The position numbers were made by a program, and so were the translations under genes. This document shows positions 47,668 to 56,928 of a stretch of 64,000 nt of DNA, in pieces. Source of the DNA: Vallitalea pronyensis. Lineage in GTDB: Bacteria > Bacillota > Clostridia > Lachnospirales > Vallitaleaceae. The stretch lies in the NCBI RefSeq assembly GCF_018141445.1, contig NZ_CP058649.1, positions 1,879,001-1,943,000 of the forward strand, in the 5' to 3' direction. How positions within the stretch are numbered: the stretch's first letter is position 1; every line of letters starts with the position of its first letter. The notes under the pieces were generated by a model. It worked only from the letters and a program-made list of their open reading frames with translations, ran no database searches and had not been told where the DNA came from.

Positions 47668-48900
47668 TTAATAATTCTGGACCATCTCCATAGCAATTTG
47701 CTCCCACCTTATAATATTTTGGGGGTTATGGGAAGTGGTACTAATATCTTTTAGAACAATATCCATATGACAGCCATTTCGTTTACCTGCATTAAGAATA
47801 CGTTTTAATTCTTTTCTGAGTCCATCTTCATTTAAAATAGGTACAGCAACAGATGAAGGATTTGGCTTGGATGACAAGACATATTGACTGCCTATGGCTT
47901 CAGCAGCGATATCCACGTCAGCCCAAGGGGTAATGGATATTTTTCTTAAGTTGTGTATTTTCTCCACCACATCAATCATTTTGTCTAAGGGTTCACAACA
48001 ACCATAATAAACAAGACCGCATTGCCCAACGGTTTCCTGCATATAGGATATATCAAATTCATCCCGCATGACACCTGAGACGGAAGCAAGGATCTGGGCG
48101 GCACCTCGACCCCAGATATTTTTACGGGTCACATTTCCTTCTTCTTCATGAGGCTTAAGGGTGCTATTCACAATGGGTGTACAATGTAAACTCAAAGGGT
48201 CTGTATCGAACAGTCCCAGTTCTTCGTAGCGTTCAAGTTTATGCCGTGCAATATCGGTTAATTTCCTTAATATTTTGTGGCTATGCTCCGGCCTGTCAAG
48301 GAGGTCCATGAGTAATGGCGTCACACCTCGATACCTTGAAATATCATCCCATGTCACCACACTCATGTGGTCACGACCTTTGATTTTAATAGGGATTATA
48401 TCCCCTAAAACGTCACCTACTAATTGATAACGACGCATGGTTTCTTGTTGATTATAAGTAATCTCTGGTAATGTAATATTTTCCACATCTTCATCCGTTG
48501 CTAATTGATCATGGTATTCGTGGGACACGATATGATTGCCTTGTTCCGTTTCAATAATATCTTCTTGAACACGAATGCCAAAATCACCTTCAACAATAAT
48601 TTTATGTATAGGTAGGTAGGGTTTCAGCACCATATCACCGGGAAAATATTTGTATTGAAAAATCTTTTTTCTTAGATAATCTTCGCAGGCTCGTAAAACG
48701 GGATCTTCACAAACTAAGGTCAGTTCATGGTTCATGTTCATTTCTACCCATGGAATTTCATCAAGTAATACCACAGGTCGTATAGCATTGAGATCATTGA
48801 CAGACTGGTGAAGTTTGAGCTTTTCTTGATGACGATCTTCTTGTGCATAGGCGTAATACGTTTTTGCCAGTTCTCTTAAGGTTCTGATGGATTGATTCAT
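47668..48900 (-). CDS. URO-D-like protein (uroporphyrinogen decarboxylase fold)
   Basis: A 410-residue cytoplasmic protein with the URO-D/CmuA/MtaA TIM-barrel pattern in its C-terminal half (DISYMQETVGQCGLVYYGCCEPLDKM, KISITPWADVDIAAEAIGSQYVLSSKPNP). True heme enzymes are shorter and carry a different N-terminus; many URO-D relatives are corrinoid methyltransferases or of unknown role in clostridial sugar loci. GGGGGT (complement of 48907-48912) favours the start at 48900 over 48930. It is divergent from an AraC gene across a region with repeated TTGCGC sites, so it is probably that regulator's target. Function uncertain. Confidence 0.65.
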   Translation of the reverse strand: MNQSIRTLRELAKTYYAYAQEDRHQEKLKLHQSVNDLNAIRPVVLLDEIPWVEMNMNHELTLVCEDPVLRACEDYLRKKIFQYKYFPGDMVLKPYLPIHKIIVEGDFGIRVQEDIIETEQGNHIVSHEYHDQLATDEDVENITLPEITYNQQETMRRYQLVGDVLGDIIPIKIKGRDHMSVVTWDDISRYRGVTPLLMDLLDRPEHSHKILRKLTDIARHKLERYEELGLFDTDPLSLHCTPIVNSTLKPHEEEGNVTRKNIWGRGAAQILASVSGVMRDEFDISYMQETVGQCGLVYYGCCEPLDKMIDVVEKIHNLRKISITPWADVDIAAEAIGSQYVLSSKPNPSSVAVPILNEDGLRKELKRILNAGKRNGCHMDIVLKDISTTSHNPQNIIRWEQIAMEMVQNY

Positions 48901-48969
48901 AGTTTTACCCCCATATATTGAATAATACATTTAGTATATCAACTTTTATAATGCTTTACTAACATGAGG

Positions 48970-49022
48970 TTGCGCAAAATTTGTACCAAATTGCGCTCAA
49001 CCATGAATTATCTTGCTCAAAA
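48970..49022. promoter_or_regulatory. Direct repeats TTGCGC(A/T)(A/C)A, AraC-type binding sites
   Basis: TTGCGCAAA at 48970-48978, TTGCGCTCAA at 48991-49000 and TTGCTCAAAA at 49013-49022, spaced 21 and 22 bp (two helical turns) on one face. This is the usual arrangement for AraC-family regulators. It lies between the divergent URO-D-like and araC genes. A further perfect TTTTGCGCAAAA lies inside the araC coding region at 49093-49104. Confidence 0.6.
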
Positions 49023-49060
49023 TGAGAAAATATTGTATGGTATTGTTAGGAGGTGGTAAC

Positions 49061-49879
49061 GTGATTTATAATGATTTTAAGACACCATCAACTTTTGCGC
49101 AAAAAAATCTATATTTTTCAGATGGTATGGGCATTATATCAAACGCTGATTTTAGAATTGAACGCCAGAGTTTTAGGAATTGCTTGTTCATGTACGTGAC
49201 GAAAGGGACATTGTATGTGGAGCAAAATGGTTTGCACAAGCTTGGCCCCGAAGAGATGGTTGTGATGCGATTAAGTGAACCCCATAAATATTATTCCAGT
49301 AAACAAGATGTTGCCACCATATTATGGATGCATTTTGGTTATAAAGGACCGATTGATCTCCTTAACTATATAGAAGATGAAATGGGTTTACCCTATATTG
49401 TCACAAGTTCAGATGCCAAGAAATTCATAGAAACATGCCTTGATGCATCAGAGCACAATAAGCCAAATAGAGAATATATCTATTCGGAGATGGTGTATAA
49501 AACACTCTTGTTATTAAGCCAAATGGTGAACATCAATAAAGTGAATAAAGACCAGTCCTCAAAATCAAATTTCATGAAGCTGGTGAATGACTACATTAAT
49601 CAACATTTAACAGAAAAACCCCGCTTGGATACGTTTGCAAAAACATGTGGTATCAGCAAGTATCACTTTATTAAATTGTTTAATAAATACTTCCATTGTA
49701 CACCGATTACTTACTATTATAAAATGAAGGTGGAAAACTCCAAGAGTCGTTTAAGCTATACGGGAGACCCCATTGGTCTCATCGCTTATAATCTGGGTTT
49801 TGACAGTCAGAGTCATTTTTCAAGAGTGTTCAAACGGTTTGTGGGGATGAGTCCAAGTAAATATCGTCAACAGCATTAA
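49061..49879 (+). CDS. AraC-family regulator with cupin-like sensor domain
   Basis: A 272-residue cytoplasmic one-component regulator: an N-terminal cupin-like ligand domain (about 15-110) and a C-terminal AraC domain with two helix-turn-helix motifs (FAKTCGISKYHFIKLFNKYF; LGFDSQSHFSRVFKRF). The GTG at 49061 follows AGGAGG at 49048-49053 and is preferred; the in-frame TTG at 49013 has no ribosome binding site and would overlap the operator repeats. Likely targets are the divergent URO-D-like gene and possibly the sulfatase/PL8 pair downstream. Confidence 0.88.
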   Translation: MIYNDFKTPSTFAQKNLYFSDGMGIISNADFRIERQSFRNCLFMYVTKGTLYVEQNGLHKLGPEEMVVMRLSEPHKYYSSKQDVATILWMHFGYKGPIDLLNYIEDEMGLPYIVTSSDAKKFIETCLDASEHNKPNREYIYSEMVYKTLLLLSQMVNINKVNKDQSSKSNFMKLVNDYINQHLTEKPRLDTFAKTCGISKYHFIKLFNKYFHCTPITYYYKMKVENSKSRLSYTGDPIGLIAYNLGFDSQSHFSRVFKRFVGMSPSKYRQQH

Positions 49880-49908
49880 AAGCTATGCCTTTGGGTATGG
49901 CTTTTTTT
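49880..49908 (+). terminator. Terminator after araC
   Basis: AAGCTATGCC pairs with GGTATGGCTT (two G-T wobbles), loop TTTG, followed by a T run. Confidence 0.82.
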
Positions 49909-49936
49909 AATTCATTATATTATTGTATATCACCAA

Positions 49937-49981
49937 AATTAATGGATATTTACATACGTTATTGACGAATGTTAATATGAT
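49937..49981 (+). promoter_or_regulatory. Promoter of fourth sulfatase, shared ATTTAC motif
   Basis: AATGGATATTTACA contains RTGNNNATTTAC, with TTTACA at 49949-49954. A -10 TAATAT (49973-49978) gives an 18-bp spacer; TATGAT (49976-49981) would give 21 bp. Confidence 0.55.
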
Positions 49982-50052
49982 ATTGTTTTAAGTAAATGGG
50001 CTTGCTGTAGCGTATTTTCATGATACAGCCCACTAAATTCAAGGAGGTTAAA

Positions 50053-51450
50053 ATGAAAAAGAAGAATATTTTATATATTTTTGCAGACCAATGGAGGAAA
50101 AAGGGCATGGGCTTTGAAGGTGAACCTGTAGCAACACCTGCTATGGATAAATTTGCCAGTGAGAGCATGGTATTTGATCATGCGATCAGTACATATCCCT
50201 TATGTTCACCCCATCGTGGTGCACTGATGACAGGTAAATACCCATACAGTTTGGGCCTTTGGACCAATTGCAAGATTGGTCTTGATGAAGTGGTTATGCT
50301 GAAACCACAAGAAGTTTCCATTGCGAATGTATTAAAAAAAGAAGGTTATGCCACAGCCTATATTGGCAAGTGGCATTTAGATGGCAGTGAGAAAAATTTT
50401 CAGGATACCCCTGAATCCGGTGCTGATAACTGGGATGCTTATACACCAAAAGGGGAAAGGCGACAAGGCTTTGACTATTGGTGCTCTTATGGTGCTATGA
50501 ATGCTCACCTTGACCCTCACTATTGGCAAGATAACAACAAAAAGGTTAAACCCAAAATCTGGTCCCCCGAATTTGAAACCAATCTAGCACTTGATTACTT
50601 GGAAAATCGTGACCAAGACAAACCCTTTTGTATGTTTATCTCTTGGAATCCGCCCCATCCCCCTCTAGATAAGGTGCCAGATAAGTATTTGAAAACAATC
50701 CATCAACATCAACTCATGGCTAATGTACCCGATACATTGAAAAATGACCCAGCCTATATAAAACGTGTAGAACAATACTATGGGGCTATCGCAGGACTTG
50801 ATCATAACTTTGGGAGAATCATGGCTTATTTAAAAGAACATAATTTGGTGGAGAATACCATTGTTGTGTTATCGGCAGACCATGGCGAAATGCTCGGTGC
50901 TCATGGAAGAACGGGCAAAAACATATGGTATGAAGAATCCATTAATATTCCATTTATTATACGTGGTGGAGGCATAAAAGCTGGACGTACAGATGTGTTA
51001 TTCTCCAGCATTGACCACATGCCCACACTGCTTGATTTACTTGGTATTGACATACCTTCAACTGTTCATGGGCGCAGCTTTAAGCATGTCCTCATGCACC
51101 CATCTAATAGAGCTGACAAGCAACAGGATACAGTAGAGGATGAACCAAAAAGTATCTTCTTATCCATGATTCCAGGACTGCCAGAGCTTGTAGAACCTTA
51201 CCGAGAACGTGGATTAAACAACAAAGCTTTTGGATGGAGAGGACTCAGAACGAAAACACACACCTATGTGGTGGATAATGGGTGCCATCCTGAGGATAAG
51301 CAGGTACGTTACATTTATCATCTGAAAGATGACCCCCTTCAATTGAATCCTGAAATGGTAAGTCAGGATGATTCACGCTGTATGGCTTATGATCATGTAC
51401 TCAGAGGCTATTTAGCTAAAATAAAAGATCCATTTTTATTAAACCGATAA
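50053..51450 (+). CDS. Cytoplasmic S1-family sulfatase, next to PL8-like lyase
   Basis: A 465-residue type I sulfatase without signal peptide. Motifs: IFADQWRKKGMGF (metal), CSPHRGALMTG with Cys51 for formylglycine, GKWHLDG, and SADHGEMLGAHG (metal). The CSPHR form and overall sequence differ from the three other sulfatases, indicating another substrate. AAGGAGG before ATG 50053 is preferred to the ATG at 50020. It lies 131 bp upstream of a PL8-like lyase, so the pair may act on a sulfated uronic-acid oligosaccharide. It has its own regulon-type promoter. Confidence 0.92.
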   Translation: MKKKNILYIFADQWRKKGMGFEGEPVATPAMDKFASESMVFDHAISTYPLCSPHRGALMTGKYPYSLGLWTNCKIGLDEVVMLKPQEVSIANVLKKEGYATAYIGKWHLDGSEKNFQDTPESGADNWDAYTPKGERRQGFDYWCSYGAMNAHLDPHYWQDNNKKVKPKIWSPEFETNLALDYLENRDQDKPFCMFISWNPPHPPLDKVPDKYLKTIHQHQLMANVPDTLKNDPAYIKRVEQYYGAIAGLDHNFGRIMAYLKEHNLVENTIVVLSADHGEMLGAHGRTGKNIWYEESINIPFIIRGGGIKAGRTDVLFSSIDHMPTLLDLLGIDIPSTVHGRSFKHVLMHPSNRADKQQDTVEDEPKSIFLSMIPGLPELVEPYRERGLNNKAFGWRGLRTKTHTYVVDNGCHPEDKQVRYIYHLKDDPLQLNPEMVSQDDSRCMAYDHVLRGYLAKIKDPFLLNR

Positions 51451-51463
51451 TACAGGAGCAGCT

Positions 51464-51544
51464 ATGATAAAAGAGATTAAGATTAAAAAGGGGATACTCG
51501 TCTACATTCATGGAGGGGATTACATGAAGCTGATTACCCTTTGA
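51464..51544 (+). CDS. Possible 26-residue small ORF
   Basis: An ATG with AGGAG 6-9 nt upstream opens 26 codons (MIKEIKIKKGILVYIHGGDY then MKLITL) between the sulfatase and the PL8-like gene. It could be a remnant of a hydrolase (YIHGG resembles an oxyanion motif) or a translated spacer peptide. Low certainty. Confidence 0.25.
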   Translation: MIKEIKIKKGILVYIHGGDYMKLITL

Positions 51545-51581
51545 ATGGAATATATATAAGCTTTCAAATAGGAGGAATACC

Positions 51582-54500
51582 ATGTCAGATACACCATTTA
51601 AGGATGTACCTTATGACTGTATAACATTTGATGAACCATTTGTACCCAAAAACATCACAGCAGAGTATGGTACCCTATCCATTACCAACAGGCATTATCT
51701 TACCAACTATGCCCTGCAATGGGATTATACCAAGGACGATACACTCATCATTTATCAAAAGATGATCTATAAAGAACCAGAAGTGATGGCGACTTATGTT
51801 GTGGGTGGTAAAGTCTGTTCTGTCATGGGGAAACCTTTAGGCTTTCAGTGCTATCTCTATAGTGAAGCACCATCGGAAACGGTGCTTACTTTTGAATTTG
51901 GTGAGAATGATGTGGAAGGATTGCCAAAAGTCCACTGTACATTTGATTTTTTACTGAATCATGAAGGGTGGCAGGAAATTAAATTACCCTTTAACCGAGG
52001 TATCATGGAAGGGCATATAGGGAAAGACTTATCCTGGTTAAAGATTCAAGCAGCGGCTAAAACCTCTGGAACTGTATACCTTGCAAACATTGCCTGTATG
52101 AAGCCCATTGAACCCAATAACATTGGAGCTTCGAAGCAAATGCCCAATATTCCCATGCATCCTAGGCGCCGTTGCCACGGAGATTGGTACCGAAATGACC
52201 ACCTACTGAACAGACCTCTTTTTCCAAAACCCCCTAAAGTGACGTGTCATGAAAAAGAAGGCTTCAAACATATCACACATGGCTATAAAACCCTATCAAA
52301 GGAAATGGATTGTCGGCACTATCCTTGGGAGAATGGTGATGAGGACCTAATCATCAAACAGTATGCATCATATGATCTAACCGATGAACAAGGCATCATA
52401 ACAGGCAGGTACATAGATATGCCAGAGTCCTACCGATTTAACTCACTCATGGGTATCATCGGGTTAAAATACAATGAAACCCATCAGCCTATATACAAGC
52501 AGATGTTCATGATGATGCTGCGCCATGCATGGGATCAGAACTACCGTCTAAGGTGGTATAATAATCGAGGGTTTGCAACAGGCCTGCTGTATATGAAAGA
52601 TGTGTTAATAGAAGAAAACCTGCGTGATAAAGCCATACAACATCTGAGGGAGCAATTTGATATGCATCGCATCTATGATAGCACAGGGGCTAATGGCAGG
52701 GTCAGGGCCAAAGGAGAGAATACAGATGATACGTTTTTTTCCTTGCCAAGTATGCTGGTAAGTGTTCTACTGATGGACGATACACCTGAGAAAGTACAGG
52801 AAATGCGCGCTTTGATAAAGCACATAGAAGAAAAGAATCTAGGCTATGGACCTGGATTAACCAGCAGTTATAAACCCGATGGTACATCTTTTCATCATGG
52901 TACCTTTATCTATCAGTATCATGATGTGGCCAATTTCACTCTGGCAAGGTTATTTCGCATGGTCCATGGAACAGCCTTTGATTTTGCCCCTTCGGCTTAC
53001 CAGCGTTTTCGTTATATCCTAGAAACAGAGTACTTTATTCGAAACGGTTTGTATGAACCGTTTACCACCAGTCATTACGCCTTTAACCATAAGCGGTCAA
53101 CAGGTTTATGGCATTTTGCCAACTTTGGTTCCATTGACGGTGAAGAACAAACTGCTGCTATGTATATGTACCTTACTAAAAGTAGTCAAGTACATCAAGA
53201 GGATTCCTATTATCAAGCCTTTGAAGCAAAAGGCATTCAACCATGGATAGCACCTGAGGGACACAAAACATTAACTTATTCAGCCGCTGCCTTTCATCGA
53301 AGAGATCAATGGGCTGTAGGTGTGAAAGGTCACAGTCGTTATGTGTATCCAATGGAGGTTTGGTTTGGTAAGCGTTATGTGGCTTATAGTATGTTCCGTT
53401 CTTATGGGTTTATGGAGATTTTGTACCCTGCATCGGAAGCAACGGGAGGGCTTAACAACGGTCTAGCTATTGATCAAGGATTTGACTGGCGACGATGGCC
53501 CGGTACCACGTCCATGTACATGCCTCTTGATAAAATCAAGTCCATACCACTGAATTTGGATGATGAATGGGCGGAAATGCTTCTATCGGATCAGCATTTT
53601 GTAGGTGGTTTGGATACCAGTGATGGAAATGGTGTCTTTGCACTAAAACTAAGAGGTCATGATAAATACAATATGGCATCTTTTTATGCCACCAAAACAT
53701 ACTTTTATGCAGACGATTATGTGTTGTGTTTAGGTTCGGATATTCATAGTGGTCTTTCGGAATATCCTGTGGAAACAACACTTTTTCAAAATCATTTGGA
53801 ACACCAGCAAGACAAACTATACATCAATGATACCCAAGGGCATGATGACTTTGGGTTCACCTATCAATTGGATGAGAATCAGGTCAATTGGCTAATAGAT
53901 AATCGGGGCAACGGTTATTATGTTTTTGGTCATCAAAAGCTATGGGTTGCCAAGGAGCATTGTGTATCAAGAGACAGCGCTGATTGTATTACAACAGAGG
54001 GAGACCGTGCTATGGCATGGCTTGATCACGGTCATGCACCCGATTATGCGGCTTATGCTTATATCCTGAAAGTGGGTACAACCCTTGAATCCATGATGAC
54101 TTTTGTGGATGCAATGGGTTCAGATGATCCCCCTTTTCAAATGCTACAACAAAATAAACAAGCCCATATTGTAGGCATAAGGCCCACTGAAACCATTGCC
54201 TATGTCTTATTTGAGAAAAATTATACCTTAGAGCAGCATTGGGGTACATGGTCAAGTCCCATACTGGCTGTTACCATGCCAGCCATCCTAACAGTGAAGG
54301 CATTGGATGATACGTTAATCTTGTCCATCTGTGACCCTGATTTAAGATTTTATGAGGGGATCTGTGAGGATTACAATCTGGATTATACCAGAACTGAAAA
54401 GTCCATCTACGGACGATACTGGTACGGTTCAGAAAGCAAGGCATCTGTGGTAAGAGTAAAACTAAAAGGATGCTGGTATCTAGATCGTATTCAACAGGGA

Positions 54501-54617
54501 AATGGACACCTTATTAGCCAGACGGGTTCCTGTACAATTGTTGAATGCATGTGTAAGGACGGATTAACCAATGAATTGATGTTGTCAAAACATAGGTGTA
54601 CGTCTGAAAAATATTGA
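51582..54617 (+). CDS. PL8-like polysaccharide lyase without signal peptide
   Basis: A 1011-residue protein with the order of chondroitin ABC-type PL8 lyases: N-terminal jelly-roll (about 10-175), alpha/alpha toroid (about 200-520), central beta-sandwich (about 540-820) and small C-terminal beta domain. In DGTSFHHGTFIYQYHD, His439 and Tyr446 keep the 7-residue spacing of chondroitinase ABC His501/Tyr508, and FDWRRWPGTTSMYMP matches the family PGTT signature. PL8 enzymes cleave hyaluronan, chondroitin or xanthan by beta-elimination and are normally secreted; this one starts MSDTPFKDVPYD with no signal peptide. It would thus act on imported oligosaccharides. AGGAGGAAT precedes the ATG. The KdgF-like cupin at 530 could handle its unsaturated product. 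Confidence 0.8.
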   Translation: MSDTPFKDVPYDCITFDEPFVPKNITAEYGTLSITNRHYLTNYALQWDYTKDDTLIIYQKMIYKEPEVMATYVVGGKVCSVMGKPLGFQCYLYSEAPSETVLTFEFGENDVEGLPKVHCTFDFLLNHEGWQEIKLPFNRGIMEGHIGKDLSWLKIQAAAKTSGTVYLANIACMKPIEPNNIGASKQMPNIPMHPRRRCHGDWYRNDHLLNRPLFPKPPKVTCHEKEGFKHITHGYKTLSKEMDCRHYPWENGDEDLIIKQYASYDLTDEQGIITGRYIDMPESYRFNSLMGIIGLKYNETHQPIYKQMFMMMLRHAWDQNYRLRWYNNRGFATGLLYMKDVLIEENLRDKAIQHLREQFDMHRIYDSTGANGRVRAKGENTDDTFFSLPSMLVSVLLMDDTPEKVQEMRALIKHIEEKNLGYGPGLTSSYKPDGTSFHHGTFIYQYHDVANFTLARLFRMVHGTAFDFAPSAYQRFRYILETEYFIRNGLYEPFTTSHYAFNHKRSTGLWHFANFGSIDGEEQTAAMYMYLTKSSQVHQEDSYYQAFEAKGIQPWIAPEGHKTLTYSAAAFHRRDQWAVGVKGHSRYVYPMEVWFGKRYVAYSMFRSYGFMEILYPASEATGGLNNGLAIDQGFDWRRWPGTTSMYMPLDKIKSIPLNLDDEWAEMLLSDQHFVGGLDTSDGNGVFALKLRGHDKYNMASFYATKTYFYADDYVLCLGSDIHSGLSEYPVETTLFQNHLEHQQDKLYINDTQGHDDFGFTYQLDENQVNWLIDNRGNGYYVFGHQKLWVAKEHCVSRDSADCITTEGDRAMAWLDHGHAPDYAAYAYILKVGTTLESMMTFVDAMGSDDPPFQMLQQNKQAHIVGIRPTETIAYVLFEKNYTLEQHWGTWSSPILAVTMPAILTVKALDDTLILSICDPDLRFYEGICEDYNLDYTRTEKSIYGRYWYGSESKASVVRVKLKGCWYLDRIQQGNGHLISQTGSCTIVECMCKDGLTNELMLSKHRCTSEKY

Positions 54618-54687
54618 ATATAATAATTGTCAATACCCTCAGACATGTTGAAGATTACAGGGTTTACAATAATTGCATACATCAAAA

Positions 54688-54728
54688 AATGAATGTATAT
54701 TTACAGTACGAATGGATGGTTATATGAT
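54688..54728 (+). promoter_or_regulatory. Promoter of binding-protein gene, shared ATTTAC motif
   Basis: TTTACA (54700-54705), 17 bp, TATGAT (54723-54728); GAATGTATATTTACA contains the full RTGNNNATTTAC block. Confidence 0.68.
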
Positions 54729-54808
54729 ACATATATAGTATTCACGCATGCATTGGATACACGTTCATAGGACATAACCATGTATAATATTAGCGGGAGG
54801 AGCTTAAT

Positions 54809-56413
54809 ATGAAGAAAATAGTAGCATTAACCATTGTATGGGTATTGACTGTCAGTGTATTTGCTGGCTGTGGTTCTAAAAAAACAGTGGATAGCAAAGA
54901 AGGAGCAGATACACCAAGTACGTCCCATAATAATAAGGATAAGGAACAAGGGGATGAGGTTGAGCCTTTAGACTTTGCCGTTGTTTTATTAGATGCAGAT
55001 TTAAGCCCTAATGAGATACAAATCTATCAAGAATTAGAAGAAAAAACAGGTGTAAAGATTAATTGGCAGACGGTGCCTGATGCAGGATGGGAAGAAAAGA
55101 GATCCCTGTTATTTGCAAGCAACAATTTACCGGATGCTTTTTTCGGTAACTTTATTCTAACGGATAATGATGTGCTAAAATATGGCACACAAGGTATGTT
55201 GATTCCCTTAGAAGACTATATTACCCCAGAGATTATGCCTAATTTATCCAGTACCTTTGAGAAGTATCCAGAACTCAAAAAATCCGTTACAGCCCCTGAC
55301 GGCCACATTTATGGTCTGCCATCCTTTGATAACGGTTCGGTGACCACCACCACCAATGTCCACTACATCAATAAAGACTGGCTAGAAGCGGTTAACATGG
55401 AAGTGCCTACAACCACAGAAGCCTTCTATCAAGTGCTGAAAGCCTTCAAAGAAAATGATGTGAACGGAAATGGTGACCCTGACGATGAAATTCCCTATTC
55501 CTTTCAAAAATCAACCAATTATATATCCGATTTATTCGGTGCATTTGGTATCATTGATGATTATAAAACCCATATTGATGTCCAGAATGGCAAAGTCATC
55601 TTCACAGCTGCCGACCCAGCCTATAAAGAAGCCATTATGTTCTTCAACAGATTATTCAAAGAAGGTCTAATCGACCAAGAAGCTTTCACCCATGATTCAA
55701 AAGCATTCAAAGCCAAGCTTAAATCGGAAGAGCGGATCGTAGGCTCCTTCCAGTCATGGCGCAGTACAGGTTGGGCTATTGAAGAAGGTGACGACACCTA
55801 TGTACCCGTGCCACCACTCGTAGGACCCAAAGGCCATCAACTGTATCCCGAAAGAATAAACGGTGTAAAAAGTAAGGGCGCTTTTGCCGTATCCTATGAA
55901 GCCAAAAACCCAGAGTACATCATGGCATGGGTCGATCATATCTACGAACCCTTCTTTGGTTTACAGATATCCTATGCCTTAAAAGATGGTGTACATATTG
56001 AAGATAAAGATGGTGATGGCAAATACGAGACCTTAGTGGAAGCCACAACAGATAACCGCACAGGCGTCATCCCACAAGGTAAAGTCCGAATCGATAACGT
56101 CACACCAGAAGCATCCGCCATGTTAGCCGAAAAGCCCAAACATCTCGCCGAAAAACACATGCTGGATGCCTATTACAATCAACACTATCGCGGGGAGTAT
56201 TATCCAAAAGTATTCTTCACCCTAAAAGAAGTCGAGAGACTATCCATCCTTCGAACAGACATCGTGGACTATAGCAACGAAATGTATGCAAGGTGGATGC
56301 AAGTAGGCGGTATAGAAGATGACTGGGACAGCTATTTGGACCGTCTAAACCAAATGGGACTAAAAGAACTCATTCAAATTCATCAAGATGCCCTCGACCG
56401 TTTCAACAACTAA
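54809..56413 (+). CDS. ABC importer 3 binding lipoprotein (LplA type)
   Basis: A 534-residue extracellular lipoprotein with lipobox FAGC (lipidated Cys21), a polar linker, then a large solute-binding fold (INWQTVPDAGWEEKRSLLF, LPDAFFGNF, PEYIMAWVDHIYEP). It contains a calcium-like loop DVNGNGDPDDE. It is paralogous to the 15931 lipoprotein. Its likely permeases are at 59427 and 60392, separated from it by a regulator on the other strand, an unusual split. It has its own regulon-type promoter and terminator. The third quarter of the gene has visibly fewer A/T-ending codons than its start. Confidence 0.9.
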   Translation: MKKIVALTIVWVLTVSVFAGCGSKKTVDSKEGADTPSTSHNNKDKEQGDEVEPLDFAVVLLDADLSPNEIQIYQELEEKTGVKINWQTVPDAGWEEKRSLLFASNNLPDAFFGNFILTDNDVLKYGTQGMLIPLEDYITPEIMPNLSSTFEKYPELKKSVTAPDGHIYGLPSFDNGSVTTTTNVHYINKDWLEAVNMEVPTTTEAFYQVLKAFKENDVNGNGDPDDEIPYSFQKSTNYISDLFGAFGIIDDYKTHIDVQNGKVIFTAADPAYKEAIMFFNRLFKEGLIDQEAFTHDSKAFKAKLKSEERIVGSFQSWRSTGWAIEEGDDTYVPVPPLVGPKGHQLYPERINGVKSKGAFAVSYEAKNPEYIMAWVDHIYEPFFGLQISYALKDGVHIEDKDGDGKYETLVEATTDNRTGVIPQGKVRIDNVTPEASAMLAEKPKHLAEKHMLDAYYNQHYRGEYYPKVFFTLKEVERLSILRTDIVDYSNEMYARWMQVGGIEDDWDSYLDRLNQMGLKELIQIHQDALDRFNN

Positions 56414-56481
56414 AAGCACTGTATCAACTAAAATAGTCCCATATCATAGTTAAGAGACAATCATTAAACATGATAAACCAA

Positions 56482-56524
56482 AAAAAGGTTATCTGAAATA
56501 ACGCATTTCAGATAACCTTTTTAG
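56482..56524. terminator. Strong terminator after binding-protein gene
   Basis: A perfect 18-bp stem (56482-56499 with 56505-56522; GGTTATCTGAAAT core), loop AACGC, A-run before and T-run after. It could work in both directions. Confidence 0.9.
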
Positions 56525-56709
56525 CCTTATAACATATCAAAGGGCATTATTCATTACACAACGTACATATCCTCCAGTTAAATGCCATTAATTAAAGCTA
56601 ATTACAATACTAAACTAAAAAAGAATATAGTATGTTAATATACAGTTCTCAACATTCTAGCAGGGTCAAGGCTATATCATCCATCTTTATACCCCACAAC
56701 CCCAGCGGA

Positions 56710-56808
56710 AATGGTATAGGGTAATATGGAGCACGAGCCACGGACGGCGAGTTCAGCAGCTTAAACACGGACGTTTAACCTGCTGACGTAATATTACCCT
56801 ATACCATT
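56710..56808. repeat. Conserved-core palindromic element, second copy
   Basis: A perfect 18-bp outer stem (56710-56727 with 56791-56808; GGTATAGGGTAATAT core), unrelated in sequence to the 35393 stem. It encloses the same inner module: GAGCCACGGACGGCGAG (copy 1 reads AGCCATGGACGGCGAA) and a hairpin CAGCAG.TTAAACA-CGGA-CGTTTAA.CTGCTG. The inner hairpin loop CGGA and the TAAACACGGAYGTTTA block are conserved; the flanking stem sequences differ but still pair. Confidence 0.8.
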
Positions 56809-56928
56809 GGAGCGGAAACACCACAATAACTCAACCTCCACAATAACTTAAACATTACAAATCCTTAAACGCCAAAATAACCCAAACTTTCCAAAACCAC
56901 AACCCTAAACAAATACCAACAACCCTAG

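Larger units (their letters stand above)
56414..56928. other. Gene-free 515-bp interval between convergent genes
   Basis: No supported ORF. It contains the strong terminator (56482-56524), about 180 bp of AT-rich sequence with no feature I can name, the conserved-core palindrome (56710-56808) and an AACC/AAAC-rich stretch just after the regulator's stop. Confidence 0.5.
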
